Assembly: GCF_026340465.1 (NCBI RefSeq) | Contig: NZ_JAPEPC010000001.1 | Location: 3,374,001 to 3,438,000 of the forward strand | Direction: 5' to 3' | DNA: 64,000 nucleotides | From: Streptomyces sp. NBC_01306 | GTDB lineage: Bacteria > Actinomycetota > Actinomycetes > Streptomycetales > Streptomycetaceae | Part shown: positions 9,208 through 18,045 of the stretch, piece by piece | Numbering within the stretch: the first letter of the stretch is position 1 | Layout of the letters: every line of letters begins with the position of its first letter | Program-made: the position numbers and the translations under genes | The notes under the pieces: model-generated | What the model saw: only the letters and a program-made list of their open reading frames with translations | Told to the model about the DNA's origin: nothing | Databases searched by the model: none

Positions 9208-11235
9208 ATGGGTGACACGGTCGGCGGCAGCGCAGACGCACAGAGGAAGCAGCCGCTGATCTCGCCACCGGAGTGGCTGATCCGGGGGCTGCGCCCGCAG
9301 TCGGCGCCGATCCCCTGGGCCGCCGTGGTCCGCGCGAGCATCGCCCTGGCCGCGCCGCTGGCCGTCGGCCTCGCCGTCGGACAGCCCGGGTACGGGGCGC
9401 TGGTCGCCATGGGGGCGCTCTCGGGCGTCATCGGCGACACCGCCGACGCGTACCGGATGCGGATCCTCAACATCGCCGTGCCGCAGTGTTTCGGCGCGAT
9501 CGGCGTCATGCTCGGCACCCTCGTGTACGGCGACGGCTGGATCGCGGTGGCCGTCCTCACGCTGGTCGCGCTGGTCTCCGGGATGATCTCCACGATCGGC
9601 GCGGTGGCGTCCGTCTCGGGGCTGCTGCTCCTGCTCAACTCCGTGGTCGGCGCGGGCCTCCCGATGCCGGGGCCCTGGTGGAAGGCTCCGCTGCTGCTCT
9701 CGCTCGGCGGGCTCTTCGTGCTGATGCTCGCCCTGCTCGGCTGGCCGCTGCGGGCGCGGACCCCGGAACGGACCGCGGTCGCCGCGACCTACCGTGCGGC
9801 CGCCGAGCTGCTCGCGGCCGCGGGCACGACCGCGTACGACATCAGACGCCAGGCCGTGACCGCCTCGCTCAACGCCTCGTACGACCTGATCCTCGCCCGG
9901 CGCGCCCACTACCACGGCCGCAGCGCATCGATGGTGCGGCTGCTCGCCCAGCTCAATGTGCTCGTCCCGCTGATCGAGGCGGCCGCAGCGGCCCATCTGC
10001 ACGGCCGCGCCTCGCGCCGCCCGGAAATCGCCGCCGCTGTCCGGGACTTGGCCGATGTGGTCGCCACGGGCCGGTCGGGTGCGGTGCCCGACCTGGAGCT
10101 CCCCGGGCCCGAGGGGCCCGCCGACCACGCCATGAACGCGGCGCTGCGGCACGCGGCCGCCGTCGTCAACCACGCGGACTCCGACCATCCGGACCACTAC
10201 GGCGCGGACGACCGGCTCGGCCGCCCCGCCGCACTCGGTGTCCGGGCCCGCCGGGCCGCCGTCACCGTCCTGCTCTCGCCCACCTCCTGGCGCTACGGCC
10301 TGCGGCTCGCGCTCTGCATCGGCCTCGCGCAGGTGCTGGTGTCGGTGGTGAGCGTCCCCCGTTCGTACTGGGTCGCGCTCACCGTCACCTTCGTACTCAA
10401 GCCGGACTTCGGCTCGGTCTTCTCCCGCGCGGTCCTGCGCGCCCTCGGCACCGCGGTGGGGGTGCTCACCGCCGCTCTGGTCCTGGGGGTCGTACCGCGC
10501 GGCTGGTGGGACGTCCCGGTGATGGTGGTCCTCGCGGCGCTGATCCCGGCGGTCTCCGCCAAGGGGTACGCCTTCCAGACCGCGGCCATCACCCCGGTGA
10601 TCCTGCTGATCTCCGACCAGCTCAACCACCTGGGGTTCCATCTGGTGCTGCCCCGGCTGCTCGACAGCCTGATCGGCTGCGGGATCACCCTGGTCGCGGG
10701 CTATCTGCTCTGGCCGGAGAGCTGGCACAGCCGGATCGGCGACCGGCTGGCCATCGCCGTCGAGGAGAGCGCGCGCTATGTCGAGTGCGCCTTCGGCGGG
10801 GGAAGCAGGCCGGGGCCTGCGGGCGAAGCCACCGGGACACCGGCCGCACCGGGCGATCACGGCGACCGGGCGCGGCTGCGGCGGCGGATCTACCGCGATC
10901 TGTCGGTCGTGCGGACGGAGTTCCAGCGGGCCCTGACCGAACCGCCGCCGACCGGCACGCGGGCCGCCGCCTGGTGGCCGCTGGTCGTCGCGGCGGAACG
11001 GATCGTGGACGCGACGACAGCCGCGCGGGTACGCGTCGACCACGGCGCCCGGACGCCCGCTCCGGAGGAAGTCGGCGAGGTGACCAAGCAGTTGCGGGAG
11101 CTGGCGCAGGGGCTGCGGTCCAGCGCGACCCTGGTGGAGGTACCGACCCGGATCGAGGGCGACGACGAAGGCGTCCTCGCCCCGCTGCGCCAGGAGGTCG
11201 CCGCGGCACGGGAGATCGCCTCACCGCAGCGCTGA
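9208..11235 (+). CDS. FUSC-family inner-membrane exporter-like protein
   Basis: This 675-residue protein has two blocks of about six membrane helices each (residues about 35-180 and 375-505) separated by a soluble helical domain. This is the duplicated layout of the FUSC/aromatic acid exporter (AaeB/YccS-like) family. The second block contains the FUSC-type sequence SYWVALTVTFVLKPDFGSVF. The cytoplasmic tail is rich in Arg/Glu. Such proteins are proposed to extrude aromatic or amphipathic acids; the substrate is unknown here. ATG 9208 fits the start of homology; the 31 codons upstream are Gly/Ala/Met low complexity. A strong hairpin follows the stop codon. Confidence 0.87.
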   Translation: MGDTVGGSADAQRKQPLISPPEWLIRGLRPQSAPIPWAAVVRASIALAAPLAVGLAVGQPGYGALVAMGALSGVIGDTADAYRMRILNIAVPQCFGAIGVMLGTLVYGDGWIAVAVLTLVALVSGMISTIGAVASVSGLLLLLNSVVGAGLPMPGPWWKAPLLLSLGGLFVLMLALLGWPLRARTPERTAVAATYRAAAELLAAAGTTAYDIRRQAVTASLNASYDLILARRAHYHGRSASMVRLLAQLNVLVPLIEAAAAAHLHGRASRRPEIAAAVRDLADVVATGRSGAVPDLELPGPEGPADHAMNAALRHAAAVVNHADSDHPDHYGADDRLGRPAALGVRARRAAVTVLLSPTSWRYGLRLALCIGLAQVLVSVVSVPRSYWVALTVTFVLKPDFGSVFSRAVLRALGTAVGVLTAALVLGVVPRGWWDVPVMVVLAALIPAVSAKGYAFQTAAITPVILLISDQLNHLGFHLVLPRLLDSLIGCGITLVAGYLLWPESWHSRIGDRLAIAVEESARYVECAFGGGSRPGPAGEATGTPAAPGDHGDRARLRRRIYRDLSVVRTEFQRALTEPPPTGTRAAAWWPLVVAAERIVDATTAARVRVDHGARTPAPEEVGEVTKQLRELAQGLRSSATLVEVPTRIEGDDEGVLAPLRQEVAAAREIASPQR

Positions 11236-11286
11236 ACCGGGGGGACACGGGCAGCATCGCTTCAGGCCCCGGCCCGGACATGGCGG

Positions 11287-11315
11287 AGCCGGGCCGGGCG
11301 TGGCCCGGCCCGGCT
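11287..11315 (+). terminator. Hairpin terminator after the FUSC gene
   Basis: A perfect 13-bp stem (11287-11299 with 11303-11315) around a 3-nt loop lies 50 bp after the stop codon. Confidence 0.75.
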
Positions 11316-11422
11316 TGTTCCACCCCGGCAGGTCACCCGCACCCGACATCGTCAACGACGCCGGGTGCGGGGGTGGGGGGCCGACGCCGGGGAGGTGGCG
11401 TCAGGGCCTAGGTGTCGGATCA

Positions 11423-11482
11423 GATCCTGGCTGCTGTCAGTCGGACAGTGGCCGCTGTCAGCCGGATCCTGGCTGCTGTCAG
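11423..11482. repeat. Three 21-bp tandem units running into the snpA stop codon
   Basis: GATCCTGGCTGCTGTCAG occurs at 11423-11440 and 11465-11482. A degenerate copy (GACAGTGGCCGCTGTCAG) sits at 11444-11461, so the period is 21 bp. The snpA stop codon lies in the last unit. Confidence 0.85.
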
Positions 11483-12156
11483 GACTTGCGCGCCGCGTTC
11501 ACCTTGGCCAGGGCCTTGGCGAAGCCGTTCGCCCACAGCGAGTCGACCTGGGCGCGCTCCTGCGCGTCCGGCTGCCGGTTGGTGCAGGACGGGCCGGGGC
11601 CGCCGCCCGACATCAGCTCGCTGCACGGGCCGCTGTAGTCGTCGGGAAGGCCGAGCACATGGCCGGTCTCGTGGGCGGTGACGCGGATGGAGTCGTACTC
11701 CTGGGTCTGCGCGTGGTCCAGGAAGATGAAGCCGCTGCCGTGTCCGTCCGTCGAGGCGTACGAACCCTGCGGGTCGTCGCCCTCGCGGTAGGAGAAGTCG
11801 GCGCCGGACGATCCCGACTGGAGCTGGACGTTGGTCTCCGCGGCGTTCCATATCTGGGCGCTGGCCGCTATCTGGCTCTGGTAACTGGGCGCGGCCGAGG
11901 CGTCGTAGGTGATGGTGACGGACTTCAGCCCGGGGTGGGCCGCCTGCTTCTTCGCGACCGACTTCATGACGGCGTCGAAGAAGGCCTTGTTGCCCGCCTC
12001 CTGCTTCGCACTCGCGTAGTGCTGGGCGCCGAGCTGGGCCGTGTGCGGTACGGGGGCCTGCGTGGAGGTGGCCGCCTGGACGGGGGACACGGTACCGAGG
12101 GCGGCGGCGATGCCGAGGCCGAGGATCGCGGACAACGCGGTATTACGGTGCTTCAT
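11479..12156 (-). CDS. snpA: Snapalysin, small secreted neutral metalloprotease
   Basis: This is a 225-residue precursor of the Streptomyces M7 zinc protease. A Sec signal peptide ([20 protein letters not shown]...SPVQA) is followed by a short propeptide and the mature enzyme. The zinc motif [17 protein letters not shown] (HExxHxxGxxD) and the later ELMSGG turn (Met-turn-like) are intact. Two cysteines follow the active site region (SGPC...GPSC), as in snapalysin. ATG 12156 has AGGAGCCCCC upstream. The gene is divergent from a LysR-type activator, the arrangement known for snpA/snpR (mprA/mprR), with an operator-like dyad between them. Secreted; role in extracellular protein degradation. Confidence 0.93.
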   Translation of the reverse strand: MKHRNTALSAILGLGIAAALGTVSPVQAATSTQAPVPHTAQLGAQHYASAKQEAGNKAFFDAVMKSVAKKQAAHPGLKSVTITYDASAAPSYQSQIAASAQIWNAAETNVQLQSGSSGADFSYREGDDPQGSYASTDGHGSGFIFLDHAQTQEYDSIRVTAHETGHVLGLPDDYSGPCSELMSGGGPGPSCTNRQPDAQERAQVDSLWANGFAKALAKVNAARKS

Positions 12157-12247
12157 GTGGGGGGCTCCTACTCGTCCGGTGTGGGGGTGAACGGGTGGTA
12201 CCGGAGAGTGTGCTGTGCGGGCGCCCCGCCGGGATGATGGCAACTGG

Positions 12248-12266
12248 CGATAACTTGGTGCTATCG
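12248..12266. promoter_or_regulatory. LysR-type operator (T-N11-A dyad) between snpA and snpR
   Basis: CGATA, nine bases, then TATCG form a perfect dyad containing T-N11-A, the LysR-family core. It lies 55 bp before the regulator start and 92 bp before snpA, the expected place for activation of snpA and autoregulation. Confidence 0.8.
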
Positions 12267-12320
12267 GTGGGGGTTTGATGGTCTGGTGCCGCCCCGGGCG
12301 CACCCCTACTCTCGGGTTCC

Positions 12321-13214
12321 ATGGACCTTGAAGTGCGGCATCTCCGCGCACTGTGCGCCATAGCGGACACCGGCAGCCTGCACCGGGCGGCGCGTGAGCT
12401 CGGCATGAGCCAGCCCTCGCTCACCACGCAGCTCCGCCGGATCGAGAACTCACTGGGCGGGCAGCTCTTCTCCCGTGCGCGCACGGGCTGTCGGCCCACC
12501 CCGCTGGGGCGCACCGTGCTCAGCCGGGCGAGGCCGCTGATCGACGAGATGCGCTCGCTGGTCACCGAGGCGAAGGCCGCCGCCGCGCGTGCGGCCGGGC
12601 CCCGGCTGCGGATCGGTGCGACGGCGAGCCGCGCCATCCCCGGCTGGCTGCGCCGGCTGCGCACCCGGCTGCCGGACACCGAGACCTCGCTCCACATGGA
12701 CGTGTCGGCCAACGCGCTGCTGCGTCTGGTGGCCTCGGGCCAGCTGGACGTGGCGTTCGTGCACGAGGTCGAGGGGTGTCCGCTGCGCGTACCGGACGGC
12801 CTGGAGATCCGCGTCCTGGTCGAGCGCGAACCGCAGTCCGTGACGCTGGCGGTGGACCATCCGGCGGCCGCCGACCCGGTGGTGAAGCTGGCCGACCTGG
12901 CGACGGACCAGTGGATGGTCGACCCGACCGTGGACGGCGAATGGGACGGGATGCGCCGGATGCTGCGCGAGGCGGGCCTCAATCCCCGGGTGCTGCACGG
13001 CGATTACCTCACGGCGTTCGCCCTGGTCGCGTCCGGCGAGGTGGTCACGGTCTGCCAGCCGACCACCAGACCCAGACCCGACCTGGTGATAAGACCCCTG
13101 CACGGGGATCCCCTGGGCGTACGGCTGCTGCTCGCGGCGCGGCCCGGGACGGACGGGGCGGAGCTGGACGTCGTGTACGAGGAGCTGGCGGCGGCCTACG
13201 GGGAGTTGCTCTGA
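12321..13214 (+). CDS. snpR: LysR-family activator of snapalysin
   Basis: This is a 297-residue LysR-type regulator. The N-terminal winged HTH ([20 protein letters not shown] to about residue 65, with [20 protein letters not shown] as the recognition region) is followed by a periplasmic-binding-like co-inducer domain (about 90-295). By position and orientation it should be SnpR/MprR, which activates the neighbouring secreted protease gene. Start ATG 12321 fits LysR N-termini; the ribosome site is weak. The stop codon falls in a 17-bp sequence that is repeated 19 bp downstream. Confidence 0.9.
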   Translation: MDLEVRHLRALCAIADTGSLHRAARELGMSQPSLTTQLRRIENSLGGQLFSRARTGCRPTPLGRTVLSRARPLIDEMRSLVTEAKAAAARAAGPRLRIGATASRAIPGWLRRLRTRLPDTETSLHMDVSANALLRLVASGQLDVAFVHEVEGCPLRVPDGLEIRVLVEREPQSVTLAVDHPAAADPVVKLADLATDQWMVDPTVDGEWDGMRRMLREAGLNPRVLHGDYLTAFALVASGEVVTVCQPTTRPRPDLVIRPLHGDPLGVRLLLAARPGTDGAELDVVYEELAAAYGELL

Positions 13215-13247
13215 GCCGCGCCGTCACTTCTGAGCCGCGCCGTCACT
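13212..13247. repeat. 17-bp direct repeat duplicating the snpR stop region
   Basis: TGAGCCGCGCCGTCACT occurs at 13212-13228 and again at 13231-13247. The first copy contains the stop codon of the LysR gene. Confidence 0.85.
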
Positions 13248-13341
13248 AAGGGTGAAGTCGTGTTCCCCGTGGAGCCACCGGGGAGTCCGGGTGGCGTCGG
13301 CCCGGCACACCTGTCGTACCTTCCGCGTACCATCCGCTGCC

Positions 13342-13644
13342 ATGGGCTCCGAACTGGTCGTGGATCTGCGCACGCTGCCGCTCGTCTCACTCGACGACTT
13401 CTGGGACGCGGTGTCCCGGCCGTGCGGACTGCCCGACTGGTTCGGCCGCAACTTGGATGCCTGGTGGGACGTGGTGGAGACGCGGGGCGTCTCGGAAACG
13501 GTGGACGCGCACGGCCTGCTGGTCGTACGGGCCAGGGCGGCCGGTCTTTTCGCTCCGGGACAGCCGGACGGCGCACGGCTGTCGGCACTGTTCGCCGACA
13601 CGACCCGCGCACGGCTCGACCTGGAGCCCGGCACGGCGGCGTGA
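13342..13644 (+). CDS. Barstar-family ribonuclease inhibitor
   Basis: This 100-residue protein matches the barstar fold. It has a first strand ([10 protein letters not shown]), then the helix and loop [16 protein letters not shown], the region that plugs the barnase active site (compare LPxxYGxNLDALWDxL). A C-terminal strand and helix complete it. ATG 13342 is the first start in this frame that keeps the whole domain. No barnase-like nuclease gene is found next to it, so it is an orphan inhibitor or protects against a nuclease encoded elsewhere. Cytoplasmic. Confidence 0.85.
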   Translation: MGSELVVDLRTLPLVSLDDFWDAVSRPCGLPDWFGRNLDAWWDVVETRGVSETVDAHGLLVVRARAAGLFAPGQPDGARLSALFADTTRARLDLEPGTAA

Positions 13645-13807
13645 GTCCTACCCTCTCCTGAGACCGGCCCTTCAGGGGCCAGTCGGTCCAAGATCGCCCA
13701 AGGCGGTCGCTAACCTTACGTGTCCGCCCTGGCCAGGGATCGACTCCCGTCGGCGCGGACTTGTCTCGTACTCGACTCATTGCGAATCATTGCGAAAGGT
13801 CTCGCCC

Positions 13808-15607
13808 ATGGGCATTCGGAGCTTGCTGCGCAAGGTGTTTGGACGCGACCGCGTGGAGTCCGGTGAGCCGTCGGCGGCCACTACCGTTCCGGCGCAGGCC
13901 GAGCGTACGACGACGCCCGCGAAGGCGGCCCACACCGGGACGGCGGCAACGACCTCTGCGGGGTCCTCGCCGGAGGTGACATCGTCGGACTCGGCACCGG
14001 AGAAGGCGTCGTCGGAAGCGGTGTCATCGGAAACGGTGTCGTCGGAACGGGTGTCATCCGCGGGCACGTCGTCGGAGAAGCCCCGCACGGTGTCGCTGCC
14101 CGCCCAGGCCGACAAGGCGTCGACCGCCGTCCCCGCTGCCGAGAAGCCGGCCCCGAAGCCGGCCCGCAGGTCCGGGATCGCGTCCGACCTGGTGGCGGAG
14201 GCCTTCGACAACCCGAAGCGGAGGCCGGCGGAGCCGACTGTCCCGGCCCAGGGGAAGGCGTCGGACGAGGCCGCACCGGAACGGAAGCCCAAGCCGGAGC
14301 CCGAGCTTGAGCCGAAGGCCGAGCAGGAGCCCGCTCCGGCCGCCTCCGAGGACGCACCAGTCGCCGCTGAGGCGGAGGCTGTTGAGGCGGAGGCGGTCGA
14401 GGTACCGGCGGTCGAGGCGGAGGCGGTCGCGGGCGAGCCTGAGCCCGTCGCCGCGGAGCCGGAAGCCGCTGCCGAATCGGAGCCGGTTGCCGCCGAGGCG
14501 AAGGCTGTTGAGGCGGATGCCCCTGAGCCTGAGGCTGTTGAGCCGGAGAAGGCCGAGGCTGAGAAGGCTGAGGCTGAGAAGGCTGAGGCTGTTGAGTCCG
14601 AGGCTGACACGGCCGAGACGGCCGAGACGGCCGGTACAGAGGCGAAGGCCGGGACCGAGTCCGAGGCGAAGGCCGCAGAGCCGACGGCGGAGCCGGTCAC
14701 CATCGCCGAGCCCGAACCGGCCGTGACGGAACCCGCGACCGCCGAGGCCGAGCCGGTCACCGCCGACGCGACGCCCGAACCGGCCGTGACCGAGCCCGCG
14801 ACCGCCGAGGCCGAGCCGGAAGCAGCCGCAGAGGCAGCGACAGAAGCACCGGCCGAAACAGACCCCGAGGCGGCCGAGGCGGACGAGGCAACCGAGCCGG
14901 CCGCACCCGTGTCCCCGGCGGCGACCGCCACACCCTCCCCCGCCCCCGCCGACCTCACGACCCGCGCGCCCCAGCTCGCCAGCGCCTACCAGGCCGCCGG
15001 TGCCGAGATCGGCAAGGCCGGACTGACCGGCGCCAGGGCGGCCGTCTATCTCGTGCTCGACCGGTCGGGTTCCATGCGGCCGTACTACAAGGACGGCAGC
15101 GCGCAGGCCCTCGGCGAGCAGACCCTCGCCCTCGCCGCGCACCTCGACGAGCAGGCCACCGTCCGCGTCGTCTTCTTCTCGACGGACATCGACGGCACCG
15201 GAGAGCTGACGCTCGACGCGTACGAAGGCCGCGTCGACGAGCTGCACGCCGGACTCGGACGGCTGGGCCGCACCAGCTACCACCGGGCCGTCGAAGAGGT
15301 CGCGGCTCTGCACGAGAAGTCCGCCGACCCCACCGCCCCGGCCCTGGTGATCTTCCAGACGGACGGCGCCCCGGACGCCAAGGTCGTGGCCAAGCAGGCC
15401 ATCGCCGAGGTCGCGGACAAGCCGCTGTTCTGGCAGTTCGTGGCCTTCGGCGACCACGAGTCGAAGGCGTTCGACTTCCTGCGGAAGCTGGACGTCCCGC
15501 ACGCCGCGTTCTTCCACGCGGGACCCACACCGCGCGAGCTGGCCGACTCCGAGGTGTACGAGCAGCTGCTCGCGGCCTTCCCGGCCTGGCTGGCGGCGCG
15601 CAGCTGA
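13808..15607 (+). CDS. VWA-domain protein with long acidic Ala/Glu/Pro linker
   Basis: This 599-residue cytoplasmic protein begins with a basic head ([15 protein letters not shown]) that recalls TerF/TerY-like proteins. About 370 residues of Ala/Glu/Pro/Thr-rich low complexity follow, including [15 protein letters not shown] and tandem [13 protein letters not shown] copies. A von Willebrand A domain comes last (about 385-599). The metal-ion site DRSGS (about 418-422) is intact, and the later QTDGAPD loop carries further ligands. Such VWA domains in actinobacteria go with tellurite/stress (Ter) systems, but no ter genes are adjacent. Start ATG 13808 follows GAAAGG. A 32-bp palindrome ends the transcript. 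Confidence 0.85.
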   Translation: MGIRSLLRKVFGRDRVESGEPSAATTVPAQAERTTTPAKAAHTGTAATTSAGSSPEVTSSDSAPEKASSEAVSSETVSSERVSSAGTSSEKPRTVSLPAQADKASTAVPAAEKPAPKPARRSGIASDLVAEAFDNPKRRPAEPTVPAQGKASDEAAPERKPKPEPELEPKAEQEPAPAASEDAPVAAEAEAVEAEAVEVPAVEAEAVAGEPEPVAAEPEAAAESEPVAAEAKAVEADAPEPEAVEPEKAEAEKAEAEKAEAVESEADTAETAETAGTEAKAGTESEAKAAEPTAEPVTIAEPEPAVTEPATAEAEPVTADATPEPAVTEPATAEAEPEAAAEAATEAPAETDPEAAEADEATEPAAPVSPAATATPSPAPADLTTRAPQLASAYQAAGAEIGKAGLTGARAAVYLVLDRSGSMRPYYKDGSAQALGEQTLALAAHLDEQATVRVVFFSTDIDGTGELTLDAYEGRVDELHAGLGRLGRTSYHRAVEEVAALHEKSADPTAPALVIFQTDGAPDAKVVAKQAIAEVADKPLFWQFVAFGDHESKAFDFLRKLDVPHAAFFHAGPTPRELADSEVYEQLLAAFPAWLAARS

Positions 15608-15631
15608 CACCGGACAGCACCGTCCTGCCGA

Positions 15632-15663
15632 CCGGGCCCCCGTCCACGTGGACGGGGGCCCGG
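15632..15663. terminator. Perfect 32-bp palindromic terminator
   Basis: Sixteen-base arms (CCGGGCCCCCGTCCAC and its complement) have no loop in DNA. They lie 24 bp after the VWA gene and 48 bp before metG. Confidence 0.8.
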
Positions 15664-15711
15664 CGCATAATCCGGTCGGAGGCCCGCCGTGAGGAAGTTA
15701 GGATTTCGACC

Positions 15712-17325
15712 ATGGCGGCCACTGGATCTGAGAAGCAGGGGACGAACGCGTACTACGTATCGACCCCCATTTACTACGTCAACGACGCTCCTCACCTGGG
15801 CCACGCCTACACGACCGTTGCAGGGGACGTGCTCACGCGCTGGCACCGTCAGCGCGGCGAGAAGGTGTGGTACCTCACCGGCACGGACGAGCACGGTCAG
15901 AAGATCATGCGCACGGCCGAGGCGAACAACGTCACACCGCAGGAGTGGTGCGACAAGCTCGTCGAGGAGTCCTGGAAGCCCCTCTGGGAGCATCTGAACA
16001 TCGCGAATGACGACTTCATCCGGACGACGGAGAAGCGGCACACGGACCGTGTGCAGGAGTTCGTGCAGGACCTGTTCGACAAGGACGAGATCTACAAGGG
16101 CGGGTACGAAGGCCCGTACTGCGTGGGCTGCGAGGAGTACAAGCTCCCCGGCGACCTGATCGAGGGCGAGCCCGACTTCCCCGGTCAGAAGCTGTGCCCG
16201 ATCCACAAGAAGCCGGTGGAGATCCTCAAGGAGGAGAACTACTTCTTCAAGCTGAGCGAGTACGGCCCGAAGCTGCTGGAGTTCTACGAGGCCAACCCGG
16301 GCTTCATCCAGCCCGAGTCGGCGCGCAACGAGGTCGTGAACTTCGTACGGCAGGGGCTTCAGGACCTGTCCATCTCACGCTCGACCTTCGACTGGGGCGT
16401 CCCGGTGCCGTGGGACGAGAAGCACGTCATCTACGTCTGGGTGGACGCGCTCCTCAACTACGCCACGGCCGTCGGCTACGGCGCGAACCAGCAGAAGTTC
16501 GACGAGACGTTCCCGGCCGACGTGCACCTGGTCGGCAAGGACATCCTGCGCTTCCACGCGGTGATCTGGCCCGCGATGCTGATGGCCCAGGGCCTGCCGG
16601 TGCCCGGCAGGGTCGCGGCGAACGGCTGGCTGATGGTCGGCGGCGAGAAGATGTCGAAGTCGAACCTGACCGGCATCAAGCCGCAGGATCTGACCTCGCA
16701 CTTCGGCGTGGACGCCTACCGCTGGTACTTCCTGCGGGCCATCGCCTTCGGCAGCGACGGATCGTTCTCCTGGGAGGACTTCTCCGCCCGCTACACCTCC
16801 GAGCTGGCGAACGACTACGGCAACCTCGCCTCGCGCGTGGCCGCGATGGTCGGCAAGTACTACGGCGGAACCCTGCCGGCCGCTGAGGCCCCGGGCGCTG
16901 CCGAGCAGGCCGTCCAGGAGGGTCTGGCCAAGGCGGTCACCGAGTCCGACCGGCTGATCGGCGAGGAGCTGGACTTCCAGGGCGGCATCCTGGCGGTCTT
17001 CGACTTCGTGAAGCAGGTCAACGGCTACATCACGGAGCAGGAGCCGTGGAAGGTCGCCAAGGACGAGTCGCCGGAGGGCCGGGCCCGCCTCGCGACCATC
17101 CTCTACACGGCGGCCGAGTCGCTGCGCGGTGTCGCGGTCCTGCTCAACGCGGTGATGCCGGAGACCTCGCAGAGCCTGTGGGATTCGCTGGGCGCCGAGG
17201 CGGGCCTCGGCGCGCTGGCCGACCAGAAGCTCCAGGAGTCGGGCGTCTGGGGGCAGCTCCCGGCCGGCGCGACGGTGACGAAGGGCGCGGTGCTGTTCCC
17301 GCGCCTGGAGGAGAAGCCGGCGTAG
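15712..17325 (+). CDS. metG: Methionyl-tRNA synthetase
   Basis: This 537-residue class I aminoacyl-tRNA synthetase charges tRNA-Met in the cytoplasm. The HIGH-type motif (NDAPHLGHAYT, about 18-28) and KMSKS (313-317) are intact. Between them a knuckle with CVGCEEY and a later CPIHKK segment marks the zinc-binding insert. The protein lacks the C-terminal tRNA-binding extension of the E. coli enzyme, as usual in actinobacteria. ATG 15712 follows GAGGAAGTTAGG. It is transcribed alone and closed by a very strong hairpin. Confidence 0.96.
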   Translation: MAATGSEKQGTNAYYVSTPIYYVNDAPHLGHAYTTVAGDVLTRWHRQRGEKVWYLTGTDEHGQKIMRTAEANNVTPQEWCDKLVEESWKPLWEHLNIANDDFIRTTEKRHTDRVQEFVQDLFDKDEIYKGGYEGPYCVGCEEYKLPGDLIEGEPDFPGQKLCPIHKKPVEILKEENYFFKLSEYGPKLLEFYEANPGFIQPESARNEVVNFVRQGLQDLSISRSTFDWGVPVPWDEKHVIYVWVDALLNYATAVGYGANQQKFDETFPADVHLVGKDILRFHAVIWPAMLMAQGLPVPGRVAANGWLMVGGEKMSKSNLTGIKPQDLTSHFGVDAYRWYFLRAIAFGSDGSFSWEDFSARYTSELANDYGNLASRVAAMVGKYYGGTLPAAEAPGAAEQAVQEGLAKAVTESDRLIGEELDFQGGILAVFDFVKQVNGYITEQEPWKVAKDESPEGRARLATILYTAAESLRGVAVLLNAVMPETSQSLWDSLGAEAGLGALADQKLQESGVWGQLPAGATVTKGAVLFPRLEEKPA

Positions 17326-17339
17326 CCGGACCGAGCGAC

Positions 17340-17383
17340 AGAAGGAGGGCCCGGAACCGCCATCGGTTCCGGGCCCTCCTTCT
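17340..17383. terminator. Convergent 20-bp-stem terminator after metG
   Basis: A perfect 20-bp stem (17340-17359 with 17364-17383) with a 4-nt loop lies between the stop codons of metG and the convergent Uma2 gene. It should act in both directions. Confidence 0.9.
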
Positions 17384-17393
17384 GCGCCGTGGG

Positions 17394-17984
17394 TCAGCGC
17401 ACCCAGGCCGTCAACGGCGCCGTGTCCAGCTCGATCCCGACCGGAGCGGGCAGCTCGACGCTCTTCCCGAACGGGACCGTGGCCACCTGCTCGTACCGCA
17501 CACCGTCCGGCAGCGAGTGGACCTTGACCTCGCCCGCGTCGCGGTCGATCAGCAGATAGACAGGGATCCCGGTCTCGGCGTAGGCACGCGGCTTCTCCAC
17601 CCGGTCCCGGTGGTCGGTGTCGGCGTCGTTCGAGGTGACCTCGACCACCATCAGCACACCGTCCGCGCCGGCCCACTCACCCTGGCCGACGAACGTGCCG
17701 CTGGGGGCGAGAGCTCCATCGGGGCGGGCGTTGCCCTTGCGATAGGTCTCTACCCGCAGACCCTGTTCCGGGTAGAGCCACAGCCCCGGGTCGGCCTGCA
17801 TGCACAGGCGTGTCAGCCATTCGATGATCCGCCCGTGGTCCCCGTCCGGCACAGCTTTGACCCCCAACTTCCCGTTCACGAACTCCAGACGCACCGCTTC
17901 GTCGGTTCGTATGGCATGCCGGGCCAGTTCCTCGAACACTTCCTGGGTCAGGACGGTGTACCGCTCTTCCACGACGCTCACCAC
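17394..17984 (-). CDS. Uma2-family (DUF820) restriction-endonuclease-like protein
   Basis: This 196-residue protein has the PD-(D/E)xK-type Uma2 fold. Recognisable blocks are RLEFVNGKLGV (strand with the first Glu), NARPDGALAP (the catalytic Asp in RPD), LMVVEVTSNDADTDHRDRVEKP (the ExxS...K active-site block) and YAETGIPVYLLIDRD. These genes are abundant in Streptomyces and cyanobacteria, and their biological role is unknown. The start is GTG 17984 (GTG 17981 is equally possible). It lies 61 bp downstream of the L,D-transpeptidase gene on the same strand, so co-transcription is possible. Confidence 0.9.
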   Translation of the reverse strand: MVSVVEERYTVLTQEVFEELARHAIRTDEAVRLEFVNGKLGVKAVPDGDHGRIIEWLTRLCMQADPGLWLYPEQGLRVETYRKGNARPDGALAPSGTFVGQGEWAGADGVLMVVEVTSNDADTDHRDRVEKPRAYAETGIPVYLLIDRDAGEVKVHSLPDGVRYEQVATVPFGKSVELPAPVGIELDTAPLTAWVR

Positions 17985-18045
17985 GGTCTTCTCAGGGGCA
18001 GGTGACTGTCCAGCCTACGGGGCGCCACACCGCCCCCGCGCGGCT

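Noticed and set aside
12143..12982. Long minus-strand frame opposite the LysR gene
   Set aside because: Arg/Ser-rich composition typical of antisense shadows in GC-rich DNA; the plus-strand protein is a clear LysR regulator.
15632..15663. 32-bp palindrome as a possible operator before metG
   Set aside because: All-GC arms and position directly after the VWA gene fit a terminator better.
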